DNA from: CAYURR01 sp964446745
Lineage (GTDB): Bacteria > Bacillota > Clostridia > Lachnospirales > WQUN01
NCBI GenBank assembly: GCA_964446745.1
Contig: CAYURR010000134.1
Coordinates: 1-8,135, forward strand
Direction of reading: 5' to 3'
DNA: 8,135 bases
The position numbers and the translations under genes were made by a program. A model generated the notes under the pieces. It searched no databases. It was not told where the DNA came from and saw only the letters and a program-made list of their open reading frames with translations. Positions 6,003 to 8,135 of this stretch are shown in pieces; the stretch's first letter is position 1; every line of letters begins with the position of its first letter.

Positions 6003-7310
6003 TTACGCCTTGTTGTCACCAGCGATGTCGGAGCCGCCATGTAGCTGCGGGTAATATGAGCCGAAACGGTATTGCGGTGCCTCGTCGAACTCCATCTCGA
6101 TAACGGTTACACCAGCTATCGTGTCCGGTGGGTCCTGAGGCAGATTTTTAAAAATGATCCTGTGTCCTATGTGTTCAAAATCGATCGGTATGCCATCTTT
6201 CACGAAGCGAACGGCCTTTGGTGCGTTCTGATATCCGCCAACACCCATCTGACCGTCTCTGGGCCATATCCAATTCCATAAATACACGGTCTTGCCGTCG
6301 CTGCTCGCGGCTGTTACACCATTACCGCCAAATCCGCTGTTCGTCCAACCTGCGTTTTTAACCTTTTGACCGTATACAGCCTTGCCGTTTTCTTCGAGCC
6401 ATCGGCCTACAGTGGTGAGTGGTTCCACTGCGTCTGCCGGTACAGAGCCGTTTGGTGCTGGCCCGATATTCAACAGCAGATTGCCTCCGCCACTCGTGCA
6501 GGTATTTAGCATCTTTATAATACGCTGCGGGTTGTAGCTGTACTTATCGGCCTGTGCGGCGTCCACATAACCCCAGCTAATGCCGTTGAAGGTCATGCAG
6601 GCCTCCCAGTCACGATTCTCTGCAGTTAGATGTTCCTCGGGTGTGCCAAAGTCCTCGTTCAACTTGCTACGATCGTTGATGATGATGTGCGGTTGTAATG
6701 AACGCATATGCTGGTTGAGCGAAAGCGAATCCCAGCCCTCCCAGGAGGTCATCGGCAACGATACATCGTACCAGAGTATGTCGATCTTACCGTAATTGGT
6801 CAAAAGCTCCGTATTCAAATCCCTGATGTATTTACAGAAGCGCGCGCGAGCCTCTGTGTCATACGCACAGCGCCATCCGTCAGGATGATGCCAATCCATA
6901 AGCGACGAATAAAAGCCGATACCCAAATCGAATTCTCTGCACGCATCTACGAACTCACGTACGATATCACGCTTCGGCCCGTAGTTTACGCTGTTGTAGG
7001 GATTGACCTGTGAATCCCATAGACTGAAGCCCTCATGATGGCGCGTAGTCATGACCATGTATTTCATGCCGGCCTTTTTTGCGAGCGCGGCCCATTCACG
7101 CGGTGCACCGGGCTTAGGTGCAAATGTATCCGCGAGTTTTTCATATTCTGGTATCGGGATATTTTCGCAGGTCATAACCCACTCATTGCGACCGACCTGC
7201 GAATAGAGGCCGTAATGCACAAACATGCCATAGCGTGCCTCACGCCACCATTTCATGCGTTCATCGCGGGTCTGCGCTATATCTTTTTCATAATCAGACA
7301 AGCACATCAT
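6003..7310 (-). CDS. GH29 alpha-L-fucosidase, no signal peptide
   Basis: A glycoside hydrolase family 29 enzyme of 435 residues. These are retaining exo-fucosidases that release L-fucose from fucosylated glycans. The N-terminal barrel carries the typical WWREARYGMFVHYGLYS (21-37), the sugar-binding TTRHHEGFSLWDS (88-100; most relatives have HHDGF) and GIGFYSSLMDWHHPD (130-144). DILWYDVS (177-184) follows, with D182 as the likely nucleophile. FGTPEEHL (221-228) and DWEACMTFNGISWGY (234-248) come next; the acid/base is probably a Glu there but cannot be fixed without alignment. GGGNLLLNIGP closes the barrel. A beta-sandwich C-terminal domain follows from about residue 340. There is no secretion signal, so it is probably cytoplasmic and acts on imported oligosaccharides. 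GAAGGGAG (complement of 7319-7326) lies eight bases before the first of two adjacent ATGs. It starts 46 bases after the upstream isomerase-like gene and precedes the phosphofructokinase. Linkage specificity is unknown. Confidence 0.92.
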   Translation of the reverse strand: MMCLSDYEKDIAQTRDERMKWWREARYGMFVHYGLYSQVGRNEWVMTCENIPIPEYEKLADTFAPKPGAPREWAALAKKAGMKYMVMTTRHHEGFSLWDSQVNPYNSVNYGPKRDIVREFVDACREFDLGIGFYSSLMDWHHPDGWRCAYDTEARARFCKYIRDLNTELLTNYGKIDILWYDVSLPMTSWEGWDSLSLNQHMRSLQPHIIINDRSKLNEDFGTPEEHLTAENRDWEACMTFNGISWGYVDAAQADKYSYNPQRIIKMLNTCTSGGGNLLLNIGPAPNGSVPADAVEPLTTVGRWLEENGKAVYGQKVKNAGWTNSGFGGNGVTAASSDGKTVYLWNWIWPRDGQMGVGGYQNAPKAVRFVKDGIPIDFEHIGHRIIFKNLPQDPPDTIAGVTVIEMEFDEAPQYRFGSYYPQLHGGSDIAGDNKA

Positions 7311-7356
7311 TTCAGATTCTCCCTTCGGATATGTATATTTTCGTTACATGTTGCCC

Positions 7357-8135
7357 TTAGTGGTGTAACAGCGAGCGAATGTATCGTGCAGCTTCGTCGT
7401 ATTCCTGCGGGGTATCGAGATGCTCCAGCATCAGCGGGATCTCAGTGCCTATATGTAATTGTTCGAGCTCATATATACATGAAAGTAAGGTGGGGTAATC
7501 GAGATTGCCACGGCCCGGTATGCATTCGTCCAGGTGAACAGTGAGGGTATCGCTCAGGATGATATCCTTTGCATGGATGCTACGTATGTAGGGGCCAAGT
7601 TTTGAAAAGAGTTCATTGATGATATCCGCGTTGCGGTAATAGAGTAGGGGACTTGAGATGATATTTACGGGATCGAGATGCACGCCAAAACCTGACCTGT
7701 CTATGGCCTTTATTAGCGCGAGGTAGCTGTCTGGAGTGTCTGGATACATCCAAGGCATCATCTCGAGTGAATAGACGGTATTCTGTGGATTTACAGAGTC
7801 AATAATCCGTTGCGTGACGGAAACTATGCGGTCGAAGGTGTGTTCGGAAAAATTCTCAGCAGACGGACCGTCCCAGCGTGTAGAACATGAACCGGCAATA
7901 TTGACACAACACCGCGCGTGGATATAATCGGCGAGTTCAAGCTGCCCTATGCATTTTCTGATGGCGGCTTCGCGCTCGCTTACATCCGGTGACATGGGAT
8001 TTGACCATGCGCCGGTCTCTGCGATAATGAGGCCGTTATCGTTAGCGACCTGTACATATGCGTCTATCTGCTTAGTATCAGCTGTGTACTCGACCGGGAA
8101 ATAAACGGCTGTATATCCGAGGCGTATGGCTTCTC
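7357..8135 (-). CDS. Sugar-phosphate isomerase/epimerase-like TIM barrel (5' partial)
   Basis: The frame stays open to the right edge of the window, adding at least 46 residues (including EAIRLGYTAVYFP and GLIIAETGAWSNP) before the internal Met at 7995, so that Met is not the start. The visible 258 residues lack only about the first barrel strand of a protein usually 270-300 long. The family is the xylose-isomerase-like TIM barrel (AP endonuclease 2 superfamily), which isomerises or epimerises sugars, sugar phosphates or inositol derivatives using a divalent metal. The four expected metal ligands are visible: Glu in SLEMMPW (codon 7762-7764), Asp in HLDPVN (7672-7674), His in SIHAKD (7573-7575) and Glu in MLEHLD (7423-7425). 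A PGRGNLDYPTLL loop of the family is also present. It lies directly upstream of the fucosidase, which suggests sugar catabolism. The substrate cannot be inferred; it is not an L-fucose isomerase of the FucI type, which is a different fold and about 590 residues long. Confidence 0.86.
   Translation of the reverse strand, partial: EAIRLGYTAVYFPVEYTADTKQIDAYVQVANDNGLIIAETGAWSNPMSPDVSEREAAIRKCIGQLELADYIHARCCVNIAGSCSTRWDGPSAENFSEHTFDRIVSVTQRIIDSVNPQNTVYSLEMMPWMYPDTPDSYLALIKAIDRSGFGVHLDPVNIISSPLLYYRNADIINELFSKLGPYIRSIHAKDIILSDTLTVHLDECIPGRGNLDYPTLLSCIYELEQLHIGTEIPLMLEHLDTPQEYDEAARYIRSLLHH

Noticed and set aside
7035..7544. Open frame of 169 codons on the + strand.
   Set aside because: It is antisense to the well-supported fucosidase and isomerase-like genes, crosses their junction and shows no recognisable domain.
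7993..7995. Met codon as the start of the isomerase-like protein.
   Set aside because: The same frame continues without a stop to base 8135 and encodes the expected N-terminal barrel segments, so this Met is internal.

Overview
The window looks like part of a chromosome from a Bacillota organism, most likely of the Clostridia. The evidence is a PolC-type replicative DNA polymerase, which is typical of low-GC Gram-positives, and a phosphofructokinase carrying the pyrophosphate-type motifs common in Clostridia. Base composition is intermediate. Nothing in the sequence allows a genus call. There are no RNA genes, insertion sequences, CRISPR arrays or prophage genes, and no gene-free stretch reaches 300 bases.

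The layout is two convergent three-gene blocks. On the + strand are polC (5' end cut by the window edge), a small MazG-like nucleotide pyrophosphohydrolase and an intracellular GH18 glycosidase. They are separated by only about 30 bases each, so they read as one transcription unit. On the - strand, read right to left, are a sugar-phosphate isomerase/epimerase-like TIM barrel (5' end off the window), a GH29 alpha-L-fucosidase without a signal peptide, and a probably PPi-dependent phosphofructokinase. They are separated by 46 and 42 bases. The blocks end face to face at one symmetrical hairpin with a T-run on each strand, apparently a shared bidirectional terminator.

The most striking feature is in polC. 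Typical Gram-positive PolC carries a DEDD-type 3'-5' proofreading exonuclease of roughly 170-200 residues inserted inside its PHP domain. Here the insertion point instead holds about 61 residues of low-complexity charged linker, acidic then basic. OB fold, PHP, polymerase catalytic core, zinc module and C-terminal clamp-binding tail are all otherwise intact. The PHP domain keeps a full set of nine candidate metal ligands, including an Asp-x-His pair that I recall as Asn-x-His in Bacillus subtilis PolC. This raises the possibility that the PHP domain, or a nuclease encoded elsewhere, supplies proofreading. The next gene encodes a likely dNTP-pool-cleaning enzyme, which would suit a fidelity-related role, but that link is inference.

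The - strand block is probably carbohydrate catabolism. The fucosidase would release L-fucose from imported oligosaccharides, the TIM barrel would isomerise or epimerise a sugar or polyol, and the phosphofructokinase would serve glycolysis. With the GH18 enzyme facing it, the region suggests a bacterium that takes up amino-sugar- and fucose-containing glycans and cuts them in the cytoplasm.
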